Numbered from the stretch's first letter, positions 12,001 to 25,080 are shown. The stretch: 64,000 nucleotides of DNA from Anaeramoeba flamelloides (GCA_027625915.1 JANTQA010000060.1:1550001-1614000); one strand, 5' to 3'. Notes: generated from the letters alone by a model not told the origin. Made by a program: numbers and translations.

Positions 12001-13638
12001 ATGAAATTCATCAAAGGAATTCTTTTTTTCTTCGTCTTAGTACTGTTTTTGGTTCCTTTCATTCAAAGCCAACCTATTTTTGGTAAAATTGATCTTCTTT
12101 GTGTTGTTAAAAAGGAAAATATTATTTGCAACACGAGATGTGCGACGTGTGCTGAACAAAAATACGATTATTTTATTCGACACAAAGGCCAAACCGAATG
12201 GTTAAACGAAAATAGAGGTAACGGGCCAAGTATCACATTCCGTGGGCTGAAGCCAGAAGAGGAGTATGAAGTTGTAACTTTTGGCAAGGACGCGTCAAGC
12301 AACGAGAGGATCTCCAATTCTACAGTAATTGAATTAGAAACCTTCCAGCCAGATATTAAAGTGAAGGTTGGCTTGGGTGATCGCAAAAATAATGAATTTC
12401 AAATAACAGTCAAAATCCAAGACAAAGCTACAGAAAAAATTGAGTGTGGTGAACACCAAGTGATTTTGGAAGTCAACAAGGGAAATTTAATTTTAAAAAA
12501 GAAGGAACAGTTCAAAATATACATCACACAAGAAACAGACACGAAATTGTCATTTTTTGGATCCCACAAAGAGATCAAAAAAGCACTAGCTCACTTGTGG
12601 TATCGGTCGGGAATGAAGGGTCCAACAAGTGCGTTTTTAAATGGTGTCAAATTAAGTGTCGTCATCCAAAATAGACCTGTCAAAATCTTTGCACACTCGG
12701 GTTGGTATCAAAGGTTCCCACCAAACACCTTGTTAGGGTTACGCTCTGCTGAGCCCTTTGTTGATTCTCTTGAAGTAGATATCCAGCCGATCAAAGGGCA
12801 CGGTTTCTATATAGCCCACGATTTAGCTGATGACGTACATCCTCCCATTGATATTTGTAATGCAAACGAGGGCGAATTAGAAGCTGCTGACGTCGGGAGG
12901 AAATGGCAATTTTCTGGATTAAACTTGCCAAGTTTAAGGCAAGTGCTCAGCGAGTTTCAAAGCAAAAGGATCCCGATCATGTTTGATTTAAAAGAAAACC
13001 CGGCGTGCCACCAATTCGATTATTCTCGGCAAATCAACGATCTTGTTGAGGCAATTGGCTTTGAGAAGGAAAGAATCTATTTAAATGGCTACTCCAAAGT
13101 AGCAAAGGAGTTGACTGCTTCTGATCCACAATACGGGCCTTCTATCTTGTATTTTTGGAACGCAACGCCAGAATTGTTAATGGAGCATTTCGAAAATGAT
13201 AATTATACGATGGGCTATAGCTTTTCCTATTCCCAACTTTTGGAAGATTGGGAATCCTTCCAAGAAAGCGAGCCCTGTCATGGATCAAACATAATGGGTT
13301 TCCATGGGCTAGGCGGGCTATTTCATATTTTTGGCCCTCGTCCTTTGCCAGCAACAGAAAGGGGCTGGGATTTTTTTATGAAATTAGGTATTGATAGCTT
13401 TAATACAATAGCGCCAGATGTCATAATTTCATACATGAATCGTAAAAACACCTATCGTTCATATAGACAATATAATAAGCAAATAATTGATTTGCAACAT
13501 CTTCAAGAAAAGAAACCCAATATTTTTAAAAGGATTTTAATGAATACTATTTTAATAATCGCTTTTATGCTATGTTTAGTTTTTATTAAAAAAAATTATG
13601 ACAAAAAAAAAAAAGATCTTATTCGAAAATTAAAATAA
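12001..13638 (+). CDS. Membrane-anchored glycerophosphodiester phosphodiesterase-like protein
   Basis: The 545-residue single-exon protein starts with a clear signal peptide (about residues 1-24, ending IQSQP). A Cys-rich, fibronectin-III-like segment follows (about 35-120), then a beta-rich linker. A GDPD-like TIM-barrel domain spans about 229-470. It shows AHSGW at 231, PNT at 241, E258-V-D260, AHD at 272-274, LPSLRQVL, and D329-L-K331. These line up with HRG, PENT, E-x-D, HD, the P-x-L-x-x-x-L helix and the E/D-x-K catalytic motif. Near the C-terminus is a membrane segment (about 512-530) and a Lys-rich cytoplasmic tail. GDPDs hydrolyse glycerophosphodiesters such as glycerophosphocholine; an outward-facing catalytic domain is inferred. 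The usual Arg after the first His is Ser (H232-S233), so activity is uncertain. The ATG follows a T-rich then A-rich leader. Confidence 0.62.
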   Translation: MKFIKGILFFFVLVLFLVPFIQSQPIFGKIDLLCVVKKENIICNTRCATCAEQKYDYFIRHKGQTEWLNENRGNGPSITFRGLKPEEEYEVVTFGKDASSNERISNSTVIELETFQPDIKVKVGLGDRKNNEFQITVKIQDKATEKIECGEHQVILEVNKGNLILKKKEQFKIYITQETDTKLSFFGSHKEIKKALAHLWYRSGMKGPTSAFLNGVKLSVVIQNRPVKIFAHSGWYQRFPPNTLLGLRSAEPFVDSLEVDIQPIKGHGFYIAHDLADDVHPPIDICNANEGELEAADVGRKWQFSGLNLPSLRQVLSEFQSKRIPIMFDLKENPACHQFDYSRQINDLVEAIGFEKERIYLNGYSKVAKELTASDPQYGPSILYFWNATPELLMEHFENDNYTMGYSFSYSQLLEDWESFQESEPCHGSNIMGFHGLGGLFHIFGPRPLPATERGWDFFMKLGIDSFNTIAPDVIISYMNRKNTYRSYRQYNKQIIDLQHLQEKKPNIFKRILMNTILIIAFMLCLVFIKKNYDKKKKDLIRKLK

Positions 13639-14190
13639 AAAAATCTATTTTTAATTTGTTTATTAATAATGAATTTTTAAATGACTGATTAATCACTTTC
13701 TAATAATTTTTATGAATATTTTTTTTTTTTTTCTTTTTTCGATTTTTTATTTTGTAAAATGTTTAGTTTTATGAAACTTGTATTAACCTGTTTTCAGTAG
13801 AGTAATAATTCCTTGGATTTAAGATCAACTTCTGTAAAGTATGGTATGATCTAAAACAGGTGGTATGGTAGTGGTGATCCAGAATTTTTGGATATAATTA
13901 GCATAAAAGGATACAATTACTAAACATCCCAAAATTGGGTTACAAAATAAAACTTTTTAAAAAAATTTAGCTTTTACTGTTTTTTTAAAAAAATTTTTAA
14001 ATTTTTTTTTATTTTTTAATTTTCTTTCTCTTTTTCTTATCATTGTTTTGAAATAAAAATTTCAGATTCTATTTTTCTTTTTTTACCAAAAGGAAATAAT
14101 TTGAGTTATAATATTACCTGAACCATTTTATACTCAAAAGGGGCACGGTTATAGTGTGAGAATTATATATGTTTAAAAGTTTTAAATCAA
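13639..14190. other. 3' flank of the GDPD-like gene, nothing recognised
   Basis: T-rich stretches just after the TAA may hold 3' end signals, but none can be fixed. No repeat partner was noticed. Confidence 0.4.
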
Positions 14191-14199
14191 CATTAGAAG

Positions 14200-14870
14200 A
14201 AAAAATTTATTTTGAAAATTTCAAAATTTAAATGATTTTTTTACATTTTTTCTTATTTCTCTTTTTTATAATGATTTTTTTTTTAAAACATCATTCAGTT
14301 GCAAAAAAATTTTTTTATAGTAAGACCTATAGTCATTGTGTAAAAACATGTTATTTTAATGTTGTTGAAATAGTGAAAATGATTGGAGAGAAATCATGTT
14401 TATTTCTATTGGGGTTTTATTTGGTCTAAACTAAATTTCAAAAATAGGGGTAGATTTTTCATCATAAAAATATTTGTTTAATTATTGTTTTTTTTTTTTT
14501 GAATAATAATGTATTTTACTAAAGTGTTTAGAGATAATAACCAATATAAATTAATAAATAAAAATATAGTTTAATCATTTTATTTTTTGATGGGCAAAGG
14601 ATAAAAGAAAAAAATAAGAATAAAAAAGTTTTCCCCTAATTTTGAAATTTGGCTGAGAATTGAAGATTGAAAGATCATTATTGTTTTTTTTTTCTCAATA
14701 GCGTATTAAGAATTTGAGTTTTTCGATTTTTAAGAAAATTATTGATTTATAAGTTTTATTTTTGATAGAGATAAACTTTTCAATGATTTTTACATGACTA
14801 TCCATTGTTTATTTGTTCTTTAACAGGGTTAATTATATAAAATAATTGATATAAGAAAAAAATTAAATGT
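14200..14870 (+). repeat. Dispersed repeat family F copy 1 (partner 50030-50450)
   Basis: Shared blocks with 50030-50450 in the same orientation include ATAGTCATTG/CATAGTCACTG, TTATTTTAATGTTGTTGAAA versus TTATTTTAATATTACTAAAA, and AAAATAATTGATAT. The copies are strongly diverged, and the first is longer. No coding content. Confidence 0.5.
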
Positions 14871-14971
14871 CATATTTGAATGAAAAAAGGTTTACATTAG
14901 CATTGGGATGAAAAAACTTTCAATAAATTTCGGGGTTCAGGCAAAAGGGTGTATTTCTTGAATCTCTTCAA

Positions 14972-15065
14972 TACAGCCAGTTTCACTTTCAATCAAACTT
15001 TTTCAAGAAATTTAAGGCACCAAAAAAATTCCAAATTAAGATAAAAAAGTTAGAATTCTTGTAAA
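14972..15065. mobile_element. Palindromic MITE, family C, left half
   Basis: TACAGCCAGTTTCACTTT, then AAATTTAAGGCACC and CCAAATTAAGATAAAAAAGT, match the left arm of 9743-9944. The right arm is missing or unrecognisable. Confidence 0.55.
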
Positions 15066-15099
15066 ATTATTTGTGAATAATAAAAAATAATAAAAAAAA

Positions 15100-16560
15100 A
15101 GAATAATTCAGAGATAATAGTCCCAAAGTCAAAAAAAGAATGGGTAAAAAATCAATAATTTTTTCAAAAAAAAAATTGTTCATTTTTTGAAAACCTGAAG
15201 TTAATCACTTGAGTGTGACTAGACTTAATAAAAATTTCAAACTTATTACAAATAGTATCTTTTCATTTTGATTAAGGGTAAACCTATCTTTTTATTGAAA
15301 GATTAAAAAAAAATATTTTCTGGAATAATTGAAGTTTTTTTCATTTTTATTTTTTGTTTATTTTTTAAATATGTGTTTAAATTAAGGCAATTGTTTTGAG
15401 TAATATTTACAGCTAAAGTAATTTTTAACATTTATTATATTAGTAGAATTGTTTTATTAATAAATATTTTAAATGAAATTTTAATTGGATAAAAATCTTT
15501 TCAGATATATTTTTATGGGCTTTAGTAAACAAATCTTTCTAGTATAATAATGAATATAAAAAAAAAAACCAAAAAATACCTTTTTAGTATGAACAAATAA
15601 TTTTAATCATTGATTCTGGGATCTTATTCAACTTAATCAATATATTGAAAGATATGGTGGTATATGTGATATATATTCAGGATTCCATTAGAAAGTACAG
15701 TGCAATAACTTACTAGTTTTTTTCACGTAATAGCTATGACTAAAATGTAATTCATAAAAATATTGACTTAGTATTGAAATAAAAGAAACAAATCAATAGG
15801 ACAAAAACAACAAACTGAATTCTTTAAATATATTATAAAAAATAATTATCATGATACTGAGAGATTACTTTGTAATTTTTTGACAAACATATGAGAAAAA
15901 TCTTTAATATTTGATAAAAAAAAATTATTTTCATTCAGAAAATTATTTTCATTCAGAAAATTTAAGAAACAGAATTTAATCTTTTTTAACGATTTGCATT
16001 AATCAATGATCTATCTTCGAAAGTCAATTTATATTAAAACCAATTTTTGTACACACACTAATTATAACTTTAAATAACGAAGCCTGAAAAAAAAAACTAA
16101 AGTTAAATATATTTCATGTTTTCAACGTTACTTACACACTTGTTAATATTTGGTTCTTTTAAATCAAAAAAAATCTCTTCCCCATTATAGTGTTAAATTC
16201 AATACACCATTGAGATTTGTAAAAATACATAGTAAGCAAATATACCTATTCAAAAACTTAACTCTCCAAAATATATAAATTCCCTAAAAAGGGAAATTAA
16301 ACAAAAAGATTTTTGATTAATTTTTCTCTTTATTATATTGAGAACCAAATGTAAGTTTTACCTGAATAAAATTTAGTATGAGTTTCTGTTCTGGAAAAAA
16401 ATCAGTTTAAAATTGTTACTTATCTTACAGTTTTTTTGTTTGAGAGCAAATTATTTATTTTTAGCGTGAAATATTCCAAATGTTTGCTAAAACAACCTTT
16501 CAAATTATGAAAATCTTAACTTGTGAACTGTTTTTGTATCTTTCATGATTAACAATTTGG
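15100..16560. other. Intergenic DNA with one short tandem duplication
   Basis: No gene recognised. At 15923-15958 an 18-base unit (AATTATTTTCATTCAGAA) occurs twice in tandem. The last 60 bases before 16622 form the T-rich leader of the DOCK gene. Confidence 0.5.
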
Positions 16561-16621
16561 CAAATCGTTAAACATTTTTTTTCTTATTTTTGACAAATTC
16601 TCCTCCTTTTCAATTATTCAA

Positions 16622-19600
16622 ATGAGCGATCTTCCGCCAATACCTGAAGATCTCCTTGAAAAGGAACAAACAAAAGAAAAAGAAAAAGAAAAAGAAATTC
16701 AAATAGAAAAAGAAGAAGAAAAAGAAAAAGAGAAAATAAAATTAAAATCAATCGAAGAAGAGCCACTGACTATTGATTTTGAAACACAAATCAAATCACT
16801 TGCAGTTACTCGTGAACCACTTCAAGGGCTTGTGACTATTCCAGAAGACGATCTTCAAATAAGAAAAATCAAAAAAACGTTTCCAACTCTCAAGCCAAAT
16901 GTACCAAAATTAGTATGTGTTCCTTTTCCAAATTTTTTCTTCTTCTTCTCGAAGATTTTTTTCTATTTACACAAAAAAAATAAAATAACACTTTCAAAAA
17001 AAACACAAAAAATGAAAAAAAAACACAAAAAAATAAAAAAAAAAAAAAGAAAGATAACGATTTTTGTTCACCATTCGTTCAAGAGTCCTTAAAGTGTTTT
17101 ACTAGGAATGGTACACAATTAATTTGGAAAAAAAGAATTCACCAAACAGAAGAGAAAGAGCAGTACATTTCCACAAAAGAAAAATTCCCATTACTCGAAT
17201 ACGAAATTGATTACGAAGGATCCAAAGCAAAAAAGTCAAGTCTGTCTAACGAGAATGAAGAAGACAACAAAAAAGAAGACAAATTGCAAAATGCAAAATT
17301 AGATGAGGAATTTGTAAATCAGCACGTTGAATTAAAGCTGCTCCAGACGCTGAATGAAAAAGAGCTGGCGAAATTCAATCGAGAAAGGCAAAAAGGGTGG
17401 AGTGATTTATTTAAGGTCTTTAGTGATCTGAGGATCGGGAACATTATTCATGATCCAAGGAGCAACAGAATTGAATACAAAAGCGAGCCACAGCCAAGCT
17501 ATTTTTTCCAAGGGCTGAAAATGAATTTGCCACTTGAGACCGATCCCTTTTTTTTGACCATGTATCTCGTGGACATTAAAAAGAAAGTCAGAGTCAGCGA
17601 ATGCTTTCGGTTTCAATTAAATTCAGAAAAGCTTACAACGGAGTTCCAACAATTTCTTTTGGAGGAGTTGCGAGGAAAGATCTCGACGAAGAATGAAACG
17701 ATGGCAAAAACGTGTGTCCTGACGCTGTCCAATGTCAACCCAAACATCTATATAATTTTTCGATTAGAAAAGGTTCTTCATGGCTCCTTTGACGACTCAA
17801 CAAATCTCTATTATAAATTGAACAAGGGGAAGGTGAAACAAAAAAAGATTGACGCCGAATACAAAAAAGCGCGAACAATCTGGTCAAGAATGTCTCGGTT
17901 CCATCAGCCCGTAGCGTGGAGTTCGATCCAATTGTTTGATCAAGACAACAACATCAAATACGATTCGAGTAGTTCTGATATTCTTTTAGTCGACAATTTT
18001 GTGAGGTCTAAAGAGGAATGGACCGATCAGCAGATCTTTTCAACATTGTCATTGGCACAGAAAAAAGGCACTCCAAAGAAATTAAAGGCATTCCCATGCC
18101 AGTTCACTTTTAGGTTTATCCCATTAAATTACGGTATTACCATCTCTGATTTAAAGGACATTAATTGGGATTTAAAAAAGCCAATAACATTTCCAAAGAT
18201 CTTGGATATGGACGGCTTTTCGAATATTTCAAAGCAATCCGTCTCAAGATTTAGTTGGCTAACATTTAAAAAGAAAAAGAAAGTCAAAAAGAAAACCAAG
18301 AAAAACGAAAATGCAAACGAAGGCGAAAGTGAAAATGAAAATGAAAATGAAAAAACACAAGCAAGTTTAATAGGGCAAGCATTTATGAAAAGTATTTTTG
18401 GTGAAAAATGGTCGCCAAAAAAAAATGGTCCAATTTCTTTAATGGTTCAAGAATTCCCAACAGAATTATTACCAAACGTACATCAAAATTATGTTAATAA
18501 TTTGTATATTTACCCAGAGCAGGCATTTGTGGGGGGCCTCAAATGTAAAAAGCCACATAACATTGCCATAAAGATCCAATATTTGACAAGTGATAAAAAA
18601 TTATTAAGCAAGGGAGAAAGCATCTTTTATGGATCGCATTATGAAAAGATGTTTGTGAATTGTAAATGGACAAGCACGCAATTTAAAAACAAAAGCCCAG
18701 CGTTCTATGATGAAATAAAATTAAAATTGCCACCGGCCATTGGGCCATATCATCATATCTTATTTACGTATTATAATTTAAACTGCAAATTTAAAAAAAA
18801 AAATAAAAATAAAAATTCTGAAAATGATTTAATCCCCAAGGAAGATCAGGATCATGAAATTATTGGTTATTCGATCATTAAAATCTTTTTAGAAGACGGG
18901 TTGATTAATAGGACAACACAGATACCCATTGTCACTGAATTACCAAAATCAAATTATTTAATGACAAGAGAGTTATGGAAAAACGAAGTGAAAATGAAGA
19001 ATTATTTGCAATTAAAAATTAACTTGATCTCGTCAATTTATCCACAGGATCCCGATTTGAATGTTTTTTTTGATAAATATAAGGCTCAAAACAATTCTCA
19101 AACTGTAATAAAAAATAGTTTAGTATGCTTAGACAAGGTTAGAGTTGAATATTTAATTCAATTTTTCCCAATGGTGATACCAATAGTATTAGAAATGATG
19201 GTTGATCCAATAAATAAGGAAAATAAAACGTCAATTTTTTCTTCTTTTATTAGATTGATCGCGAGAGTTCACAATTTTAGTTTGGAAACGAAAGAAGATG
19301 TTATGAGGCCTTATTTTAATAAAATATTTAGGCCACCAATTATTGTGAATCAAAATAAAAACAGGAACAAGAAGAAAAAAACAAAGAAAAAGAACAAAGA
19401 TGACAATGATGATGATGATGATGACGATGATCAGGAAGAGGAACAGGAAGAAGAAGAAGAAGAAGAAGAGAAAATCCCATTCTATTTAGAATTAATAAAA
19501 TTATGGTGTTGGGCACTTGAAAATGAATATTCCTTTTTAATAAAGGGTGAAGAATATATGAATTGTAATTACATTTTATTTGAAATGATCATAAAATCCA

Positions 19601-22600
19601 TAACAATTCACTTAGACACCTTAAATTTTTTAAAGCCAAATAATAATTTTAGATCCAAATTAATCAATCCACGATTCTTCACTTGTTTAAAAAAATTAAC
19701 GAATTTGATTATTATTGAAATTAAAAGATCTGGGTATACCATCGGTAAAACATTAAATCTAGAAATAGCAATATTTTTCAAAGATTTATTTTCGTTAATT
19801 GATCGCGGGTATGTTTTCCAATTAATTGACTTTTATTTAAAGAATTTAATACCAAGAGATAAAAGTGAGGTCTCAATAATGGAATTTCGGCCCTATTTTT
19901 TGAGGGTCTTAACAAATTACGAGTATTTCATTCAATTAAATTTGCCCGTGCTACCGTCATTACGCAAGGAAAACAAAATTCAAAAATTGTTATCAAAAAA
20001 ATTCTTTTTAATTGGATTGCTGATGAACGAATTATCTTTAGGGCTAAGTGGCAATAGGACGGAAGTTGTAAGAAAATCAATAATCAGTTTAATTCGGGAT
20101 TCCTTAAATAGGCACTGGATCGATCCCTTTTTACGGGATTCAAGGGCAATGGCTAAAAGGACACGACAAAAAAGGCAAAAAGGCAAACAGCAATTCGAGA
20201 GCAGCAATAATAATGGCAAAATGCTCTCGCGAACGTTAAGCCTATATTTACCATTTATATTGACATTAATTGAAAAGTTTGATTATATCAAGAAGGTATT
20301 GCTATTGGAAGAAAAAAGAAATTTATTCATTTCTTTGCTATTCATATTAAGATACATTGAAAGAAAGTTCCTGTTTGAATGGTGGGGAAGAGAGGCACTA
20401 AGAAAAAAATTAGAATTTTGGGATCTCATATTGGAGTGTTTAAATGCCTTTTTGTACAAGGGTAAAACGGAATTAAACAATCAAGCCAAGTTGAAGCTAA
20501 GCAAGAAAAATAGTTCCACTTCAGCCTCTGTTGTCGATTTTAAGGAAATGATTGAGGGTGATTATGGCCACGGTGCATTTGCGACAAGCCGATCTAAAAA
20601 AAAGAGAATCGAAAATAGGAGGAATAAGGCATCCAAATTAAATCTGCTACCTTTTAATTTTACCAAGAAAAATAAACACAAAAATGTTCATGCGATAACT
20701 CGGAAGGCTACTCGAACAATGGTGACAAGGCCATTGCTTTTTGATGATTTAGAAAGAGAACAAAATTTGTGCAACCAGTGCTCATTGACAATAATTGATC
20801 TAATTGTCGACTTTATGCAGAACTTCCAAGAGGAGCTCAACCAAGAAGACCCCAGGGACGATCGAAGCCTCCTACCCAAGATGATCAATATTTTAATTAC
20901 AATCTCCAAGAGTGAGCAATCCAACCAATTGTTGGACCATTTGTTCCATTGCTTCACAATCCTATTGGAAAGATTCTCAGGCGTCATTTTTGCGACGGGC
21001 AGCGAAATAGTTAAGGACCTGTGCGAGGTTGCCTTTTTAAAGGCCATTTCAAAAATACCTCAGATTCGGAAATTAGGCAATGCCCTGCTATATAGGATCT
21101 TGCATCGGGGATACACAACGAGCAAAAATTTCCAGCAGGTCAAAATCCAGATGATCATTGCCTTTTCCAAGCTAGTTGGCGACATCGATCATTTCAATGG
21201 CGATCGCGAAATTAAAAACACCCTAAATGTCTTACAACAATTAGCCTTGTCAGAGATCGATCCCGTAAATGGAATCGAAATTCTGGATCATGGCAGCAAT
21301 AACAAGAAGAGCAGGATGCAACAAAAAAAACGGAAGAAGCAAAAGCAGAAGAGTTATAGTATGAACACAATTGGATCGCCATTAACGAAAAAGCGAAAAA
21401 AGTTTATCCATGTGGTGAAATTGCACTGTAATAATTTGGGAAATATTTTTGAAGATTCCAAAAAATTGCGAAAGTGTAAACATGATCCAGAAATGACATG
21501 TGATCTCTTATTGAGTATCGCAGATGGATACCGATCGGCACCAGATCTCAGGGTCACCTGGCTGGAAAATTTGGTTAAATACCATATCGATAATGACAAT
21601 TTTGCAGAGGGTGGCATCGGCAATTTGCACATAGCTGCAATGGTATCGGAGTATGTGCATATTTTAAACCCGAACGACAATTGGCTACCCAAGGGCGCCA
21701 AGAGCTTCAAAAAGATTTCTGAAAGTTGCCTAAATGAATCATGCCATCTAACCTCAGAGGAAATCGGTGGCCTCTGCAACAGCTCTTGGTTTACAGAAAA
21801 GGGGTTGATTGACGGGCTGATCGGAGGTATCAATCTCTTAAAGACTCCAAAGCTTTACGAAATGATCGCAGACGTTTATAAATTGCTTATACCAATTTTT
21901 GAATATCGGAATGATTTAAAGAACATATCTGTCGCGTATAATGATTTAAAAAATTGCTATGACGAATTAATTGAAAATGACTTTACCAAGAAAAAAAGAA
22001 TGTTTGCCCACTACTATCGAGTGGGGTTCTATGGCAAAGTTTTTGGCGAAATGAATAACTCTGAATTCATATATCGTGAGTTGCCAGAGGTTACCCTCTA
22101 TGACTTAAAGGAAAGACTAATCAAGCAATTTGAAATGGGAATCAAGAATTGCAAAATTAAAGTATTCCCCAGCTCTGCGCCCGTCGATAGAGAATCCCTC
22201 GAGGAATTCGATAACATGAAAAACTCGCTGGGGTGGCTCCAAATCACTTCAGTTCAGCCTTATTATACAGACGAGGAGATCATTTGGAGAAGAACCCATT
22301 TCCAGCGAATGAACCACATCTCCAGATTCACATACCAAACGCCCTTTACGAAGAGTGGCAAGAAGGCACAGGGCGCAGTAACCGAACAATGGATATTAAA
22401 GGCCATATTGACAGTTGACGGCAAATTCCCCTATTTGACAAAAAGAATCAAAATTATTGAAAAAAATTTAGAGGAATTAAGCCCAATCATGAATTCAATT
22501 AATTCAATCAAGCAGAAAAATGTTCAATTGAAAAATGAATTGTCAAAGACAATGAAAGACACCAACAATTTGCAAGGCCTGTTAAGAGGATCCTTAATAA

Positions 22601-22935
22601 TCACAGTCAACGAGGGCCCTTTCGCCATCTGCAAGGCATTTTTAGGCCCCGAGGCACGAGAGACTTACTCTTTGGATGAAATAAATGAATTGAAAACACA
22701 CTTTGCCCAGTTCATTGATTTGCTCGATGAGGCAGTCAAGGCTAATTCCATTCTTGTCAAAACAGACCAAGTCGGTTTCCAAGAAATGTTAGAGCTCGGT
22801 ATCACTGCTTTAAAAGAAAACACCCTTCCCTATTTAAAAGATGGAAATTTGGATATAGACGCAATTAAGTCCGTAAATGAAAAGGGTTCAAATATTTCAA
22901 AAGCTCTTTCGCAATCTTTAGAAACTGAAAAATAA
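16622..22935 (+). CDS. DOCK-family (DOCK-C-like) Rho/Rac guanine nucleotide exchange factor
   Basis: Two exons: 16622-16912 (97 codons) and 17050-22935, giving about 2058 residues, the usual size of DOCK6/7/8. The donor is GTATGT at 16913. The phase-0 acceptor is best placed at 17049/17050, because KDNDFCSPFVQESLKCF then aligns with the LFVRECIKTYS region of DOCK-C proteins; later in-frame AGs at 17085 and 17094 are possible. After a Lys/Glu run, exon 1 has the N-terminal DOCK-C signature (IDFE, P-x-DD-L). DHR-1 (lipid-binding C2) spans about 582-770, with LYIYP, NIAIKIQ, NKSP-x-F-x-D-EIKLKLP and HHILFTYY. An Asp/Glu run follows near 880-905. DHR-2 (catalytic) starts about 1581 and includes IADGYR, HFQRMNHISRFTYQTPF and VNEGP. 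V1950 is in the place of the DOCK nucleotide-sensor valine. The expected role is loading GTP on Rac/Cdc42-type GTPases at membranes. The exact target cannot be told from sequence. Confidence 0.92.
16913..17049 (+). other. Intron of the DOCK gene
   Basis: It begins GTATGTGT and ends in an A-rich stretch AAAAAG, unusual for an acceptor, which normally follows a T-rich run. In-frame stops inside show it must be removed. The alternative ends 17085 and 17094 keep the same frame and would drop 12 or 15 residues. Confidence 0.6.
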
Positions 22936-23395
22936 ATTGAAGAAATTAATTAGGCTTTTTTGATCTTTTTTTTTGATTTATTTTTTTTTTTTGAATTTTT
23001 TTTTTTTTGATTTTTATGATGATTCCTTTTAGTTTTCTTTAATATTTTTATTTTTATTCTTTTCTTTTTCTATTTTTATTTATTTTTTAACTTGTTTTTA
23101 ATTAAATTTATTATCTCAAGTTTATTTTTTCATTTTTTTATGATCATTTTTAAGAAAAAGTTTTTTTAATAGAATAGACTTTTCCTTCTAAAAGTCTTGA
23201 ATACACGAGAAGAAAAGTCTTTTATTCAAATTTTATTTATTTTTTCAATAACTTAATTCTTCGTTAAAAGATATTTTCTCGATGTAAAGTCAATTTTACT
23301 GAAAAAGTAATTTCTCGGTAACCAATTTTGTGAAAAAAAATAATCATTTTTTTTTTTTTATTATTTTACTAAGGAGTTTTTAATTCCATTTATTT
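22936..23395. other. 3' flank of the DOCK gene
   Basis: Very T-rich (runs of 8-13 T) for about 200 bases after the TAA, then a weak inverted repeat around 23175-23225 (AAAAGTCTT/AAGACTTTT-like). No gene is seen. Confidence 0.4.
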
Positions 23396-23396
23396 G

Positions 23397-24005
23397 CAGT
23401 TAGGTTTTCCAGAATATAAAAGAATTGAGGAAAATCAAGGATTTTTCTATATTCTTTTGAATCCTGGAAAAGCTAGGCACTCGTCGTTAGGTTGTTTTTA
23501 ATTTTTTGTTTATTTGGAAAATTAATAGATTTTCGTTAGGTTTTTTTGAGGTTTTCTATTTTATTAGTTAAGTGTTCTAGGGGTTTTTACTTTTTGAAAT
23601 AAACCAAAAATTTATTAAAATTTTCTGTTTATTTCTAAAGTAAAAGGTTACCTAGCGAAAATCTATTGACTTCACTAATAAAATAGAAAACCTCAAAAAA
23701 ACCTAACGAAAATCAATATATTTTGGAAATAAAATAGAAAACCCCAAAAAAACCTAGAACACTTAACATATAAATCAGAAAACCTCAAGAAAACCACCGT
23801 AAGGTTTTATTTACTTTTTTGAAATTTAAAGAAAATTTATATATTTTCTTCTCATTTCAAAAAGTAAAAAAAAACTGTAGTTAGCTTTTCCAGAATTCAA
23901 AAGAATTGAGTAAAATTAAGGATTTTTCTCTATTCTTTTGAATCCTGGAAAAGATGTGCACTCTACAGCACTCTACAGCACTTGATTGAACTCTTCGACA
24001 CTTTA
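23397..24005. repeat. Hairpin-mosaic repeat, copy 1 (largest)
   Basis: Series of nested palindromes. One hairpin (23399-23475) has arms GGTTTTCCAGAATATAAAAG and CTTTTGAATCCTGGAAAAGC. A long inverted block follows, built from modules GTTAGGTTTTTTTGAGG, TTTTCTATTTTATTAG and GTGTTCTAGG, with complements on the other side of a central ACTTTTTGAAATAAACC hairpin (23590-23646). Then come an AT-rich hairpin (23801-23876) and a second CCAGAATTCAAAAG hairpin (23880-23955). It closes with GCACTCTACAGCACTCTAC, AGCACTTGATTGAACTC and TTCGACACTT. No ORF. Six more copies lie in the window. Confidence 0.8.
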
Positions 24006-24009
24006 ATAA

Positions 24010-25080
24010 TCCCCTAATTATTATTTATAATTTTTTTTTCAAGACTCAAAAATGAATTTATAACTGACTGTAACTAATAAATAGGATGAAAAAAAAAATT
24101 ATAATTCTTTAAAGACAATATATTTTTTTTTTTTAGACTATAATATTATTATAGAATTACCAAGCCATTATATTAATTGAGTTTCAGAAGATGATATCAT
24201 TTATAAATTGATAATTTTTATTGAACAACAAACCTGTATTTAAAGTAAAATTATTTTTTCTGAAGTAACTAAAAATAAACAAAAATACATCAAAATCAAT
24301 ACAAAAATAATTATTAAAATTTTGTTTTGATTTGATTGGCAAAAATATGAATCATTATAATCAACTTAAATAAATACTAAAGTTTAGTTCTTCATTTCTC
24401 GATCTATAGAAGTATGGGCTATTGCTTTGAAAATATTATATATCTTCCAATACTATCAACCTCATTGTTTATTCTTTAGTTGGTTATCCTTACGGTTTTA
24501 TATTTTTGAAAGTATCTACAAAACGTGAGAAAAAGTAAAAAGTTTCACAGTTTTTTTTAATATCAAAATGATACAATCAATGGATTAATGATTATTCTTT
24601 GATAAATCTTATCTTCTTTCTGTTCTTCTTCTTTTCTATAGTTTAACTTTTCGATACGATAAATTCAAAACAAAAAAAAATTTTTTTTTCTTGGCTTGAT
24701 CTCTTTCATCTAATCGAAATTTCTGTTGAGTTTGTGATTTATCTTTTGGGTGGTAAAAAAATTTTAAAAAAACACGTGTGTTCTATAGTTTAGTACCTAT
24801 TTCGTAATTGCTGATTGTTTTGTTTTTCGTCTCTAAATTCTTTGAAGTTTTATTAATTTGTACATATTATTATTTTATTATTTTTTCATTTTATTGTTAA
24901 ATAATGATATAAAGAAATATATAATTAATAGTTTGAACTTATTACTTTTATTTATTTATTGCAAGAAAGGTGTAATCAAAGAAAATTTACTAAATAAAAA
25001 AAGAGAAGAACAAAAAAAAAATAAAATATTAAAGTACAAAAATGATATATCATTTACATGACCAAATTAAAAATTATCCA
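24010..25080. other. Intergenic DNA, nothing recognised
   Basis: AT-rich, with only short chance ORFs (for example 24858-25061). I see no repeat partner and no structured RNA. Confidence 0.4.
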
